Below, one piece after another: positions 1 through 7,356 of a stretch of 8,968 nt of DNA. This DNA is from Anaerolineae bacterium (lineage in GTDB: Bacteria; Chloroflexota; Anaerolineae; J102): positions 1 to 8,968 of the forward strand of contig JALWDV010000603.1 in NCBI GenBank assembly GCA_027036755.1, written 5' to 3'. The notes under the pieces are model-generated. The model was not told the DNA's origin. It worked only from the letters and a program-made list of their open reading frames with translations, and ran no database searches. Position numbers and translations under genes: made by a program. The number at the start of each line of letters is the position of its first letter. The first letter of the stretch is position 1.

Positions 1-309
1 GCTGGGGGGGGCCAGGTCCAGCGGCCAAGGCTGCAAAACTGACGAACGCTGTCTTGAACGTTGGCTCAGAAGGCCTATCTTAGTAGCTACCAATGTTCAT
101 AGAATCCGGCTGGATGCAGAGAGCTCTCAGGGCCCGCGAACGTCCTCCTGACGCGTCGGGCTTCATCTCATATACTTCGCTAATGCAATCCTAATATCGT
201 GCATATACTCAGGCTGTATTCTAAAAGCAGCAAATCATCGGGCGGACGTTTTGTCATGCCCGCAAGCAATTATCAACCCGAAAAATATCCTGAGGAGGAT
301 TTCTGAACA
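1..309. other. Non-coding leader upstream of dnaK
   Basis: No convincing gene is visible. One plus-strand frame stays open for 26 codons from position 3 to a TAG near 81 and could be the tail of an upstream gene, but it is too short to judge. The stretch holds the left arm of a long inverted repeat (96-133). The DNA between about 160 and 240 is AT-rich and likely carries the dnaK promoter, but I see no strong -35/-10 pair; TAATAT and TATACT near 192-209 are possible -10 boxes. I see no CIRCE operator (TTAGCACTC-N9-GAGTGCTAA), so HrcA control is not supported. A strong Shine-Dalgarno (GAGGAGG, about 292-298) precedes dnaK. Confidence 0.6.
96..133 (+). repeat. Left arm of long inverted repeat
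   Basis: This 38-bp stretch matches the reverse complement of 6412-6449 with a single mismatch (position 101), and 32 consecutive bases (102-133) are identical. Weaker similarity continues on both sides, roughly 91-175 against 6387-6455. The core contains a perfect 10-bp palindrome, GAGAGCTCTC (119-128). The left end (AATGTTCAT then AATCCGGC) recurs at 6639-6660, so this is a member of a dispersed repeat family. The two long arms bracket the dnaK-to-dnaJ block in opposite orientation. Confidence 0.85.
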
Positions 310-2223
<1,914 letters not shown>

Positions 2224-2289
2224 AACTCTACGCAGGTCACGACCCGCCCTGCTGCGGGGCGTGGCCCGCGGTTTCCCAGACCCCACACG

Positions 2290-2323
2290 CGGGCGGGAGT
2301 CGCCATGACTTCCGCCCGTTTTT
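2290..2323 (+). terminator. Intrinsic terminator of dnaK
   Basis: An 11-bp stem (2291-2301 with 2307-2317, one G-T pair), extended by C2290-G2318, closes a five-base loop GCCAT and is followed by TTTTT at 2319-2323. It lies 67 bases after the dnaK stop. The minus-strand reading has no T tract, so it serves only dnaK. The converging rloB-like gene ends nine bases beyond the T run. A second GC-rich hairpin with no T run lies upstream at about 2237-2262. Confidence 0.9.
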
Positions 2324-2331
2324 CTACCTCA

Positions 2332-2967
2332 TCATACACTTTGTTCCCTCAGCTCTTTAACAAGTTGATAAACCGTCGTACAGGGATTGTCTCTGGCCGG
2401 ATTATGAAATTTGTATGAGCGACAAAGGCCTTCTGCTCGTTCAATTGCCTGTTGCTCAAACGCTTGCAGTTGTTCGCGCATTCCCACTTGATTTTTGCGA
2501 TATCGTCCGCCCAAATGCTTCGAGAGTTTGGCTTCGCAGTCTTTACGAGACAGAGGGCTGCGATAAATCTCGAAATGAAGCAGAAACCAAAGTTCGAAAG
2601 ATGGGTTTGAATAAGCTGCGCCAATCGCGTTGTTCCGAGCAATCTGTATTGCCCTGTTGAACTTGTCTGCAGAGAAATCGTCGCGATCAAAAACTGCCCA
2701 TACCTGATCATATCCTGCATTGCTTTGAATGGCCTTCTGTTGCAACTTATGAGCATGTTCAACCACATCGATGGTGTCTCTGCCAATACCGATCACTTTG
2801 ACATCCGCTTGCGCCCGAAAGCTGCGAAAATAGTTTGGCTCTGTTTTCTCGCCCTCGCAAACGATAAGAAAACGTTGGCGCTGTTGCCGAAATGCGACCT
2901 TCCTTCTTCGCAGTTTCCGCCCTTTATCATGCAGCTTCCGCTGGCCGGACTTCTTTCTCCGTCGCAT
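2332..2967 (-). CDS. RloB-like TOPRIM-fold protein, putative defence effector
   Basis: 211 residues from the ATG at 2967. Residues 1-32 are very Arg/Lys-rich. The core matches the RloB family: FLIVCEGEKTEPNYF (33-47) carries the acidic strand-1 motif (E38, E40, E43), AVFDRDDF (91-98) the Asp-x-Asp motif (D94, D96), then NPSFELWFLLHF (121-132) and the C-terminal NPCTTVYQLV (194-203). From family knowledge, RloB proteins are compared with TOPRIM/OLD-type nucleases and are encoded next to an AAA ATPase; a metal-dependent nuclease role is inferred. A longer reading from 3024 is possible, but ATG 2967 has AGGAG seven bases upstream and yields the normal RloB N-terminus. The gene overlaps the end of the ATPase gene by 41 bp, implying translational coupling. 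The DNA is visibly poorer in GC than dnaK or dnaJ, consistent with transfer. Confidence 0.85.
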   Translation of the reverse strand: MRRRKKSGQRKLHDKGRKLRRRKVAFRQQRQRFLIVCEGEKTEPNYFRSFRAQADVKVIGIGRDTIDVVEHAHKLQQKAIQSNAGYDQVWAVFDRDDFSADKFNRAIQIARNNAIGAAYSNPSFELWFLLHFEIYRSPLSRKDCEAKLSKHLGGRYRKNQVGMREQLQAFEQQAIERAEGLCRSYKFHNPARDNPCTTVYQLVKELREQSV

Positions 2968-4267
2968 CTTGCAACTCCTGTTCCACGAAAGCGCGCAAAC
3001 CTCCGATGTAAGGCACTGCGCCATACCGCCCTAAAAGATAATTTTTCAAAAATGATGCGTCTTTTCTCTCTTTTATTTCCGCCAGAGAATAAAGCTCCGT
3101 CTCTCCGAACCGCGTCTTTTCGGTAAACCAAATTTGATCTCGGCGCAATAATATCTCCCCCAACAAGCTAACATCATGCGTGGCGAAAATCAATTGTGCG
3201 TTATGAGGATTCGTCTCGGGCGAGTTGAAAAGCCTGATCAGTTCTCGCGTCAACATTGGATGTAAACGAGCATCAAACTCGTCGACAGCCAGCACGCTAC
3301 CCCGTTCCAATGTATCGATGACCGGCCCCAATAAAGCAAAAAATTTCTGAGTGCCGGCAGACTCTTCCGTCAGATCAAATTCAATTTCACCGACAGGCGA
3401 AGTTCTAGAGAAAACCGTATGCGCCATTTTCGCCCTTCGGAGGGTGATTTCATCCACTTCCATTCCATCTCGTTGAGCCAGAAATTCAAAAAATCGTTGC
3501 ATGTCTTCTGGCACTGAAGTATCCCTCACTGTGAGTGATTCAATGCGAACATCTCGAATGCCAATATCCGCAAGTTTTAGTAAGGTCACCATTTTTCGAT
3601 GAAAGGAGCGATCTTCGCTCATACGTTGCAAGGTGAAAGGAAGATAGCGCTCGTCATCGATGCCCGATACGACTCCCAGGTTTTTTCGAAACCATTGCAA
3701 CAATCGTCCCCCCAATGGACTATTGAATTGAGCCAGCACAGAAAGGAAAAGCGCATTGGGGCGCGTTAATTTTTCCAATCCGCGCTCCTCTTTTGCAAAC
3801 CTGCTTGAAATTTCAAATGTTTGCCCTTCCCTAATAAACAGGCGCGCCTCTCGCTTCCTGGTGCGATAAAGCCATTCCGAGTGAATTTGCTTTTCGTCCA
3901 GTTCAAAGCCATAACGATATTGCACACCCTCCTCATCTAGAAACACAATCTGAAAAAAAGCAGGTTGCGTTCTGGCCTCCTTTTTCAACGCAAAGCGTTC
4001 GACACGCGTCGATTCCCCAAGCTGGAATCCAGTAGCTGACTCCAACACTAAAAAGCGCATATATCCCAGCGCCTTAATCAAATTGCTTTTACCGCTGGCA
4101 TTGGGTCCTAAAACACCGGTGCTACGCAGTAAAGGCCATCGATGTATGGTCGAAATAATGGGAGCGTGATCCAGCGCTCCTCTTTCCCTCAATTTTGAAG
4201 CCAACAAACTCAATGTCATCGGCGTGTAAAAAGATCGGAAATTCCCGACCGAAAATTCAATTAGCAT
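2927..4267 (-). CDS. AAA15/COG1106-type ATPase (RloA/AbiLi-like)
   Basis: 446 residues with an ABC/SMC-like ATPase layout. The N-terminus LIEFSVGNFRSF is typical of AAA15/AAA21 proteins. Walker A is GPNASGKS (54-61). A long middle part (about 70-290) is variable. A signature-like ESAGTQKFFAL (302-312) precedes Walker B VLAVDEFDARLHP (325-337, with D329 and the catalytic candidate E330). The switch histidine is in FATHD (H364). The tail FLKNYLLGRYGAVPYI (406-421) resembles the end of COG1106 proteins. All ATPase motifs are intact, so the gene is probably functional. It is the first gene of a two-gene operon with the RloB-like protein. In related systems the ATPase senses phage or scaffolds and restrains the nuclease-like partner; I infer the same here. 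No strong Shine-Dalgarno precedes ATG 4267, only GAG about 10 bases upstream. Base composition is AT-richer than the flanking chaperone genes. Confidence 0.88.
   Translation of the reverse strand: MLIEFSVGNFRSFYTPMTLSLLASKLRERGALDHAPIISTIHRWPLLRSTGVLGPNASGKSNLIKALGYMRFLVLESATGFQLGESTRVERFALKKEARTQPAFFQIVFLDEEGVQYRYGFELDEKQIHSEWLYRTRKREARLFIREGQTFEISSRFAKEERGLEKLTRPNALFLSVLAQFNSPLGGRLLQWFRKNLGVVSGIDDERYLPFTLQRMSEDRSFHRKMVTLLKLADIGIRDVRIESLTVRDTSVPEDMQRFFEFLAQRDGMEVDEITLRRAKMAHTVFSRTSPVGEIEFDLTEESAGTQKFFALLGPVIDTLERGSVLAVDEFDARLHPMLTRELIRLFNSPETNPHNAQLIFATHDVSLLGEILLRRDQIWFTEKTRFGETELYSLAEIKERKDASFLKNYLLGRYGAVPYIGGLRAFVEQELQDATEKEVRPAEAA
2975..2979 (-). promoter_or_regulatory. Shine-Dalgarno deciding the rloB-like start
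   Basis: On the minus strand AGGAG lies seven bases before ATG 2967, inside the last codons of the ATPase gene. It favours the 211-residue protein over the 230-residue reading from 3024, whose extra 19 residues do not look like the family. Confidence 0.75.
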
Positions 4268-4288
4268 TGATTTATCTCATTGTAACGA

Positions 4289-4320
4289 AGTGAATTTGAG
4301 AAAATACCGAAAATTTCACT
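4289..4320. repeat. Operator-like inverted repeat in module leader
   Basis: AGTGAATTT (4289-4297) faces AAATTTCACT (4311-4320), an inverted repeat with one bulged base and a 13-base centre. It starts immediately downstream of the predicted transcription start of the ATPase/RloB operon (about 4323, minus strand). It could be a repressor site or a hairpin at the mRNA 5' end. It does not match CIRCE. The functional role is inferred from position only. Confidence 0.45.
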
Positions 4321-4329
4321 ACTTACGAC

Positions 4330-4359
4330 ATTATACAACGGATAAAAGATGATTGTCAA
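4330..4359 (-). promoter_or_regulatory. Consensus sigma-70 promoter of ATPase/RloB operon
   Basis: On the minus strand TTGACA (4354-4359) is followed, after 18 bases, by TATAAT (4330-4335). Both hexamers are perfect consensus. The start point would be near 4323, giving a leader of about 56 bases before ATG 4267. The promoter sits in the 120-odd-base gap shared with the divergent grpE gene, where no equally good plus-strand promoter is visible. Confidence 0.8.
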
Positions 4360-4404
4360 TGACATTTTCCATTCACTGAATACGTACGATTGAATCAATC
4401 TCCC

Positions 4405-5052
4405 ATGTCTCCTTTTGATCCCTACTACCGCAATCCCCTCGATCCTCGCAACAATCCCTACGTCATCCGGCGCAGCAGGCCCGTCAAACGCATCAAGGTG
4501 CGCCGGGCCGGAGAACCCGCACAGGAGGAAGCGCCCGCGCCGGAAATCTCGCAAGAGGACGAACAACCAGCCATGAACCAACAACAAGAACACACCCACC
4601 CCATCTCCACAGACCAAATCGATCAGCAGCAGGAGGTCAACTGGCAGGAGCAATTCGCCCGCCTGCAGGCTGATCTCGAAAACACCAAGAAACGCATCGA
4701 AAAGCGCTACACCCAGCGCCATGATGATCTGCGCGTCCGAATGCTGCAGGATTTCCTGCCCCTGGCCGATCATCTGGAAGCGGCCCTGGCCCACAGCGGC
4801 GAGGGCGCAAGGGATGACGCCTTGCGCCAGGGCGTCGAGCTGACCCTCAAGGCTTTTCTCGACACCCTGAGCAAGTACGGCGTGCAGGTCATCGACCCCG
4901 CGGGCGAAGAGTTCAATCCCGAGCTGCACGAAGCCGTGGGCGTCGTCGACGATCCCGAAACGCCCGGCGGCCATGTGGCGAAAGTCATGCAGCGGGGCTA
5001 TACTATCGATGGCCGGGTCATCCGTCCCGCGCGCGTGCTGGTGGCGGCATAA
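4405..5052 (+). CDS. grpE: Nucleotide exchange factor GrpE
   Basis: GrpE binds the DnaK ATPase domain as a dimer and speeds ADP release, completing the Hsp70 cycle in the cytosol. From ATG 4405 the protein has 215 residues. Residues 1-78 are a low-complexity, family-unlike extension: Pro/Tyr/Arg-rich (1-34), then Glu/Gln-rich. Residues about 79-110 form the long coiled-coil helix, and the four-helix and beta-wing region ends in the GrpE signature: FNPELHEAVGV (170-180), then GGHVAKVMQRGYTIDGRVIR (188-207), then PARVLV (208-213). The start is uncertain: TTG 4390 and ATG 4573 are in the same frame, and none of the three has a good Shine-Dalgarno. Codon use before 4573 looks coding, so I prefer 4405. 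The gene is separated from dnaK by the divergent ATPase/RloB operon and from dnaJ by 258 bases containing a MITE-like insertion. Confidence 0.93.
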   Translation: MSPFDPYYRNPLDPRNNPYVIRRSRPVKRIKVRRAGEPAQEEAPAPEISQEDEQPAMNQQQEHTHPISTDQIDQQQEVNWQEQFARLQADLENTKKRIEKRYTQRHDDLRVRMLQDFLPLADHLEAALAHSGEGARDDALRQGVELTLKAFLDTLSKYGVQVIDPAGEEFNPELHEAVGVVDDPETPGGHVAKVMQRGYTIDGRVIRPARVLVAA

Positions 5053-5108
5053 GATCAATGATCAATGATTAAAGACGCTCCCACCCCGACAAATCCAGCC
5101 ATCCCTCG

Positions 5109-5125
5109 CTTTAATCATCAATCTT
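5109..5125 (+). repeat. Left direct repeat flanking MITE-like element
   Basis: This 17-bp sequence recurs at 5280-5296 with one mismatch, immediately outside the element at 5126-5276. The exact six-base duplication AATCTT also abuts both element ends (5120-5125 and 5277-5282). Because similar ATCAATGATTAA motifs occur at 5056-5070, the longer repeat could predate the insertion. Confidence 0.6.
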
Positions 5126-5276
5126 GGCTCCACTGCAAAAAGGTCATTTCACCACGGAGACACGGAGGACACGGAGAAAATAGTGGTAGTTCACAGAGAA
5201 ATTCCTCTTCAAATCTCACCTTTTTCTTCCTCCGTGCACTCTGTGCCTCCGTGTTGAAGGTTTTTTCAGTACAGCC
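5126..5276. mobile_element. MITE-like foldback element, copy 1
   Basis: A 151-bp element with no coding capacity. Its ends are imperfect inverted repeats: GGCTCCACTGCAAAAAGG (5126-5143) matches the reverse complement of 5259-5276 at 13 of 18 positions. Inside, 5148-5176 (three spaced CACGGAG units) pairs with 5230-5258 at 24 of 29 positions, so the RNA or single-stranded DNA would fold into a long hairpin. It shares 42 identical bases (5145-5186) with copy 2 (7389-7430) and a similar right arm. It is flanked by direct repeats that look like target duplication. CACGGAG-type repeats are, to my recollection, common between genes in many environmental bacteria. It sits in the grpE-dnaJ gap. Confidence 0.75.
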
Positions 5277-5310
5277 AATCTTTAATCATTAATCTTCACC
5301 GTGAGGTGTT

Positions 5311-6315
5311 ATGGAATACAAAGACTACTACCAGATTCTCGGCGTATCGAAAAACGCCACCGAGAAAGAGATAAAAAAGGCCTATCGCAAGCTGGCCCGC
5401 CAATACCACCCCGACGCCAATCCCAACGATCCCAAGGCCGAGGAGAAGTTCAAGGAAATCAACGAGGCTTATGAGGTGCTTTCGGACCCCGAAAAGCGCA
5501 AGAAGTATGATCAATTCGGGGCGCAGTGGAAGAACTTCACCGGCGCGGGGGGACGACCCGAGGATTTCTGGCGGCAGTACGGCGCTCGGGGCGCGGGCGG
5601 CGCGCCCGGCGGCGGCCCCGGCTACCGCACCGTCTCGCCCGAAGAATTCGAGGAGCTCTTCGGCGGCGGCGCGGGCGGGTTCTCCGATTTCTTCGAGACC
5701 CTGTTCGGCATGGGCGCGCGCGGCGCTCGGGGAACGGGCGCGGGCTTCAACGATTTCGGCTTTGGCGGCGCCCGCACCGCAGGCCGAACCCGCCCCATCC
5801 GCGGCCGCGACATCGAGCATCCGGTGGACATCACCCTGGAGGAGGCCTACCGCGGCTCGTCCCGCACATTGCAATTGGGCGATGAACGCATCGAGGTCAA
5901 AATCCCCAAGGGCGTCAAGACCGGCTCCCGGGTGCGGGTGGCGGGCAAGGGCGAACCGGGCCGCAACGGCGGCAAGCCGGGCGATCTCTACCTGAAGATC
6001 AACGTCCTGCCCCACGCCCGTTTCCAGCGGGAAGGCGATAACCTGCGGCTGAAGCTGCCCGTGGACCTCTACACCATGATCCTGGGCGGCGAGGTGCAGG
6101 TGCCCACCCTGGATCGCCCCCTCATCCTCAACATCCCGCCCGAGACCGACAACGGCAAGGTCTTCCGGCTGCGGGGCAAGGGCATGCCCAATGTCAAAAG
6201 GCCCGACCAACGCGGCGATCTTTACGTGGAGGTATCGGCCAAGCTGCCCAAGAACCTGACCGGGCAGGAGAAGGAGCTGTTCCGGCAGTTGCGGGCGCTG
6301 CGTCCTCACTTCTAA
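5311..6315 (+). CDS. dnaJ: DnaJ-family co-chaperone, CbpA type
   Basis: J-domain protein that delivers clients to DnaK and stimulates its ATPase. 334 residues. The J domain (about 4-70) has KAYRKLARQYHPD with the essential HPD at 33-35. A Gly/Ala-rich linker (about 75-160) contains EEFEELFGGG and FSDFFETLFG. Two C-terminal beta-sandwich substrate domains follow, starting at RDIEHPVDITLEEAYRGSSR (166-185), with GVKTGSRVRVAGKG (201-214) and GDLYLKINV (224-232). There is no CxxCxGxG zinc-finger repeat, so this is a class II, CbpA/DnaJ2-type protein and shorter than classical DnaJ (about 375). The start ATG 5311 has GAGGTG close upstream (5303-5308). It lies downstream of grpE in the same direction and probably shares its transcript. 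Confidence 0.95.
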   Translation: MEYKDYYQILGVSKNATEKEIKKAYRKLARQYHPDANPNDPKAEEKFKEINEAYEVLSDPEKRKKYDQFGAQWKNFTGAGGRPEDFWRQYGARGAGGAPGGGPGYRTVSPEEFEELFGGGAGGFSDFFETLFGMGARGARGTGAGFNDFGFGGARTAGRTRPIRGRDIEHPVDITLEEAYRGSSRTLQLGDERIEVKIPKGVKTGSRVRVAGKGEPGRNGGKPGDLYLKINVLPHARFQREGDNLRLKLPVDLYTMILGGEVQVPTLDRPLILNIPPETDNGKVFRLRGKGMPNVKRPDQRGDLYVEVSAKLPKNLTGQEKELFRQLRALRPHF

Positions 6316-6411
6316 CGGGCATGATTGGGAATAACCCGCCGCCAGGGGCGAGCAAAGACGTTCGGTTCCCTTGGATTTCAGGGGGTGAGATGCCGGGAGG
6401 ATTGCGAATCC

Positions 6412-6449
6412 GCCCTGAGAGCTCTCTGCATCCAGCCGGATTCGATGAA
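6412..6449 (-). repeat. Right arm of long inverted repeat
   Basis: Reverse complement of 96-133 over 38 bp with one mismatch, including 32 identical bases (6412-6443). It begins 96 bases after the dnaJ stop. Its right half overlaps the outer arm of the foldback element starting near 6431, so the two repeat types share their ends. Confidence 0.85.
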
Positions 6450-6662
6450 TGTTCACAAATTAAATCGGCAATAGTGGCGTTTGCCACGTCCGCCGGGCGA
6501 TGAAGTCGCCGGGCTACAAAACAGCGCCGGATAAATCCGGCTAGCCCCGCAGGGGCGCTGTTTCTAGCCGGGGGACTTTATCCCCCGGCGTTGGCGGCGG
6601 GCGCGAAGCGCCCCGGGCCTATAACCGGATTATTTTGTCAATGTTCATGCAATCCGGCGGGT
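6431..6662. repeat. Foldback (palindromic) element of about 230 bp
   Basis: The two ends are inverted copies of each other (6431-6467 and 6626-6662, 28 of 37 positions). The symmetry continues inward: 6491-6528 mirrors 6554-6590 (CGCCGGGCGATGAAGTCGCC against GGGGGACTTTATCCCCCGGC, and ACAGCGCC against GGCGCTGT). The centre near 6541 has small hairpins CCGGATAAATCCGG and CCCCGCAGGGG. Each arm also makes its own hairpin, for example a perfect nine-bp stem 6567-6575 with 6581-6589. There is no coding capacity. The outer motif AATGTTCAT then AATCCGGC also occurs upstream of dnaK. It is probably a non-autonomous mobile or domesticated repeat. Confidence 0.7.
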
Positions 6663-6678
6663 AATGTCCCACGCGCTA

Positions 6679-6720
6679 GCCCTCTCGACCATGCACGTCG
6701 AGGGGGCTTTGTTTGTCTTT
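6679..6720 (+). terminator. Intrinsic terminator downstream of dnaJ
   Basis: An 11-bp stem (6679-6689 with 6697-6707, one G-T pair) with a seven-base loop is followed by a T-rich tract TTTGTTTGTCTTT (6708-6720). It is the first clear terminator after dnaJ and probably ends the grpE-dnaJ transcript, 360-odd bases past the dnaJ stop. It could also end a small RNA from the foldback region. Confidence 0.7.
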
Positions 6721-6742
6721 GCAGAAGCCGGAGGGGTATAAT
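6713..6742 (+). promoter_or_regulatory. Probable promoter of the ACP-ligase unit
   Basis: TATAAT (6737-6742) is a perfect -10 box. A -35-like TTGTCT (6713-6718) lies 18 bases upstream and overlaps the T tract of the preceding terminator. No other plus-strand pair of similar quality lies between here and the acyl carrier protein gene. If used, the leader would be about 350 bases and include a large foldback. Confidence 0.5.
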
Positions 6743-6795
6743 CGGGCCTTGCCGGGTAACTTATACAGGCCGCGACCAGTCCCGGCCTCCTTTTT

Positions 6796-6938
6796 GCCCC
6801 CACCCCGACCCTCCCCCGATACTCGCTGCGCTCGTGTTCGGGGGAGGGAGATGCTCATTTGCTACGCAAATTTGCAAGACAGAGGGCTCCTCCCCCTGCA
6901 AGGCGCCAGCCGAAGCGGGGGGAGGCCGGGAGGGGGGC
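6796..6938. repeat. GC-rich foldback element of about 143 bp
   Basis: The outer arms 6796-6818 and 6916-6938 are inverted copies at 18 of 23 positions, running in C-rich and G-rich tracts. Inside are a nine-bp perfect hairpin (6811-6819 with 6838-6846), the small hairpin ATTTGC-TAC-GCAAAT (6857-6871) and another C-rich/G-rich stem near 6887-6924. There is no coding capacity. It resembles the C-rich/G-rich palindromic intergenic repeats seen in many Chloroflexota and other environmental genomes (from memory, not searched). Confidence 0.65.
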
Positions 6939-6972
6939 TTTTCGCCAGGCCAAATTTGAAATTGCTGGACAT

Positions 6973-7007
6973 GACGTTTGACGTTTGACGCTTGACGCTT
7001 GACGTTT
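6973..7007 (+). repeat. Five tandem heptamers GACGYTT
   Basis: Five perfectly phased seven-base units: GACGTTT twice, GACGCTT twice, GACGTTT once, varying only at the fifth base. The array lies about 95 bases before the acyl carrier protein start. Function is unknown; it could be a slippage-prone array or a cluster of protein-binding sites. Confidence 0.85.
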
Positions 7008-7101
7008 CACGGCCCTGGCATGTCTCACGTTGGCGGCTTCAGCATTCACGGTCATACACGCAAGCCGTATCGTTGCCCCAATTCACCCCTGGAGCATTCC
7101 C

Positions 7102-7356
7102 ATGACGCAACTCGATGAAAAAGTCGTGCGGGAGAAAATCCGCACCTACATCACCCACGAACTCATTCGCGACCCCGATTATCCCCTGGAGGATGACGAG
7201 GGCGTCATCACCGGCGGGCTGATGGATTCCTTCGCCCTGGCCGACTTCGCCGTGTTCGTGGAGCAGGAATTCGGCGTTTACATTCCCGACCCGGATTTGA
7301 CGGTGGACAAGATGGACACGTTGAATCAAATGACGGCCCGGGTGCTGCGAGGCTGA
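7102..7356 (+). CDS. Acyl carrier protein
   Basis: 84-residue four-helix carrier protein of normal ACP size and acidic character. The motif GGLMDSFALADF (38-49) contains Ser43, the predicted 4'-phosphopantetheine attachment site; most ACPs read DSL, here DSF. The following helix ADFAVFVEQEFGVYIPDPDL matches the ACP recognition helix and loop. ATG 7102 is chosen because GGAG lies seven bases upstream; an in-frame TTG at 7030 would add residues unlike ACP. The next gene is an acyl-AMP ligase, so this ACP is probably the acceptor of an adenylated acyl chain rather than the housekeeping fatty-acid ACP. The gap to that gene now holds a MITE-like element. Confidence 0.93.
   Translation: MTQLDEKVVREKIRTYITHELIRDPDYPLEDDEGVITGGLMDSFALADFAVFVEQEFGVYIPDPDLTVDKMDTLNQMTARVLRG

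Larger units (their letters stand above)
6316..7101. other. Gene-free repeat-packed intergenic region
   Basis: I see no credible gene in these 786 bases. They hold, in order, the right arm of the long inverted repeat, a foldback element of about 230 bp, an intrinsic terminator, a promoter-like pair, a second foldback element of about 143 bp and a heptamer tandem array. The open frames here fall inside palindromes and lack ribosome-binding sites. No tRNA cloverleaf with a CCA-type acceptor end was recognised. Confidence 0.7.

Noticed and set aside
1..309. CIRCE or other heat-shock operator upstream of dnaK
   Set aside because: I searched by eye for the TTAGCACTC/GAGTGCTAA pair and did not find it.
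2968..3024. Longer RloB start at 3024
   Set aside because: The extra 19 residues do not resemble the family, and ATG 2967 has a good Shine-Dalgarno.
2725..3126. Plus-strand frames inside the ATPase/RloB operon (also 2415-2660)
   Set aside because: The minus-strand reading gives full conserved motifs; these frames have none and no ribosome-binding site.
4261..5058. Minus-strand frame of 265 residues opposite grpE
   Set aside because: Antisense of grpE that runs through the promoter region of the ATPase operon; no domain.
5148..5258. CRISPR-like array from repeated CACGGAG units
   Set aside because: Units are seven bases, imperfectly spaced and arranged as an inverted repeat; there are no regular spacers or cas genes.
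5065..5292. Plus-strand frame of 75 residues between grpE and dnaJ
   Set aside because: It lies almost wholly in the MITE-like element; its sequence is the translation of the CACGGAG repeat, a common spurious annotation.
5296..6456. Minus-strand frame of 386 residues opposite dnaJ
   Set aside because: Low-complexity antisense translation of dnaJ that starts inside the inverted repeat; no recognisable domain.
6591..6959. Small open frames in the region before the ACP gene
   Set aside because: They overlap foldback repeats on both strands, have no ribosome-binding sites and encode repeat-derived low-complexity peptides.
7030..7101. N-terminal extension of the ACP from TTG 7030
   Set aside because: The added residues are unlike ACP, and ATG 7102 has GGAG at correct spacing.
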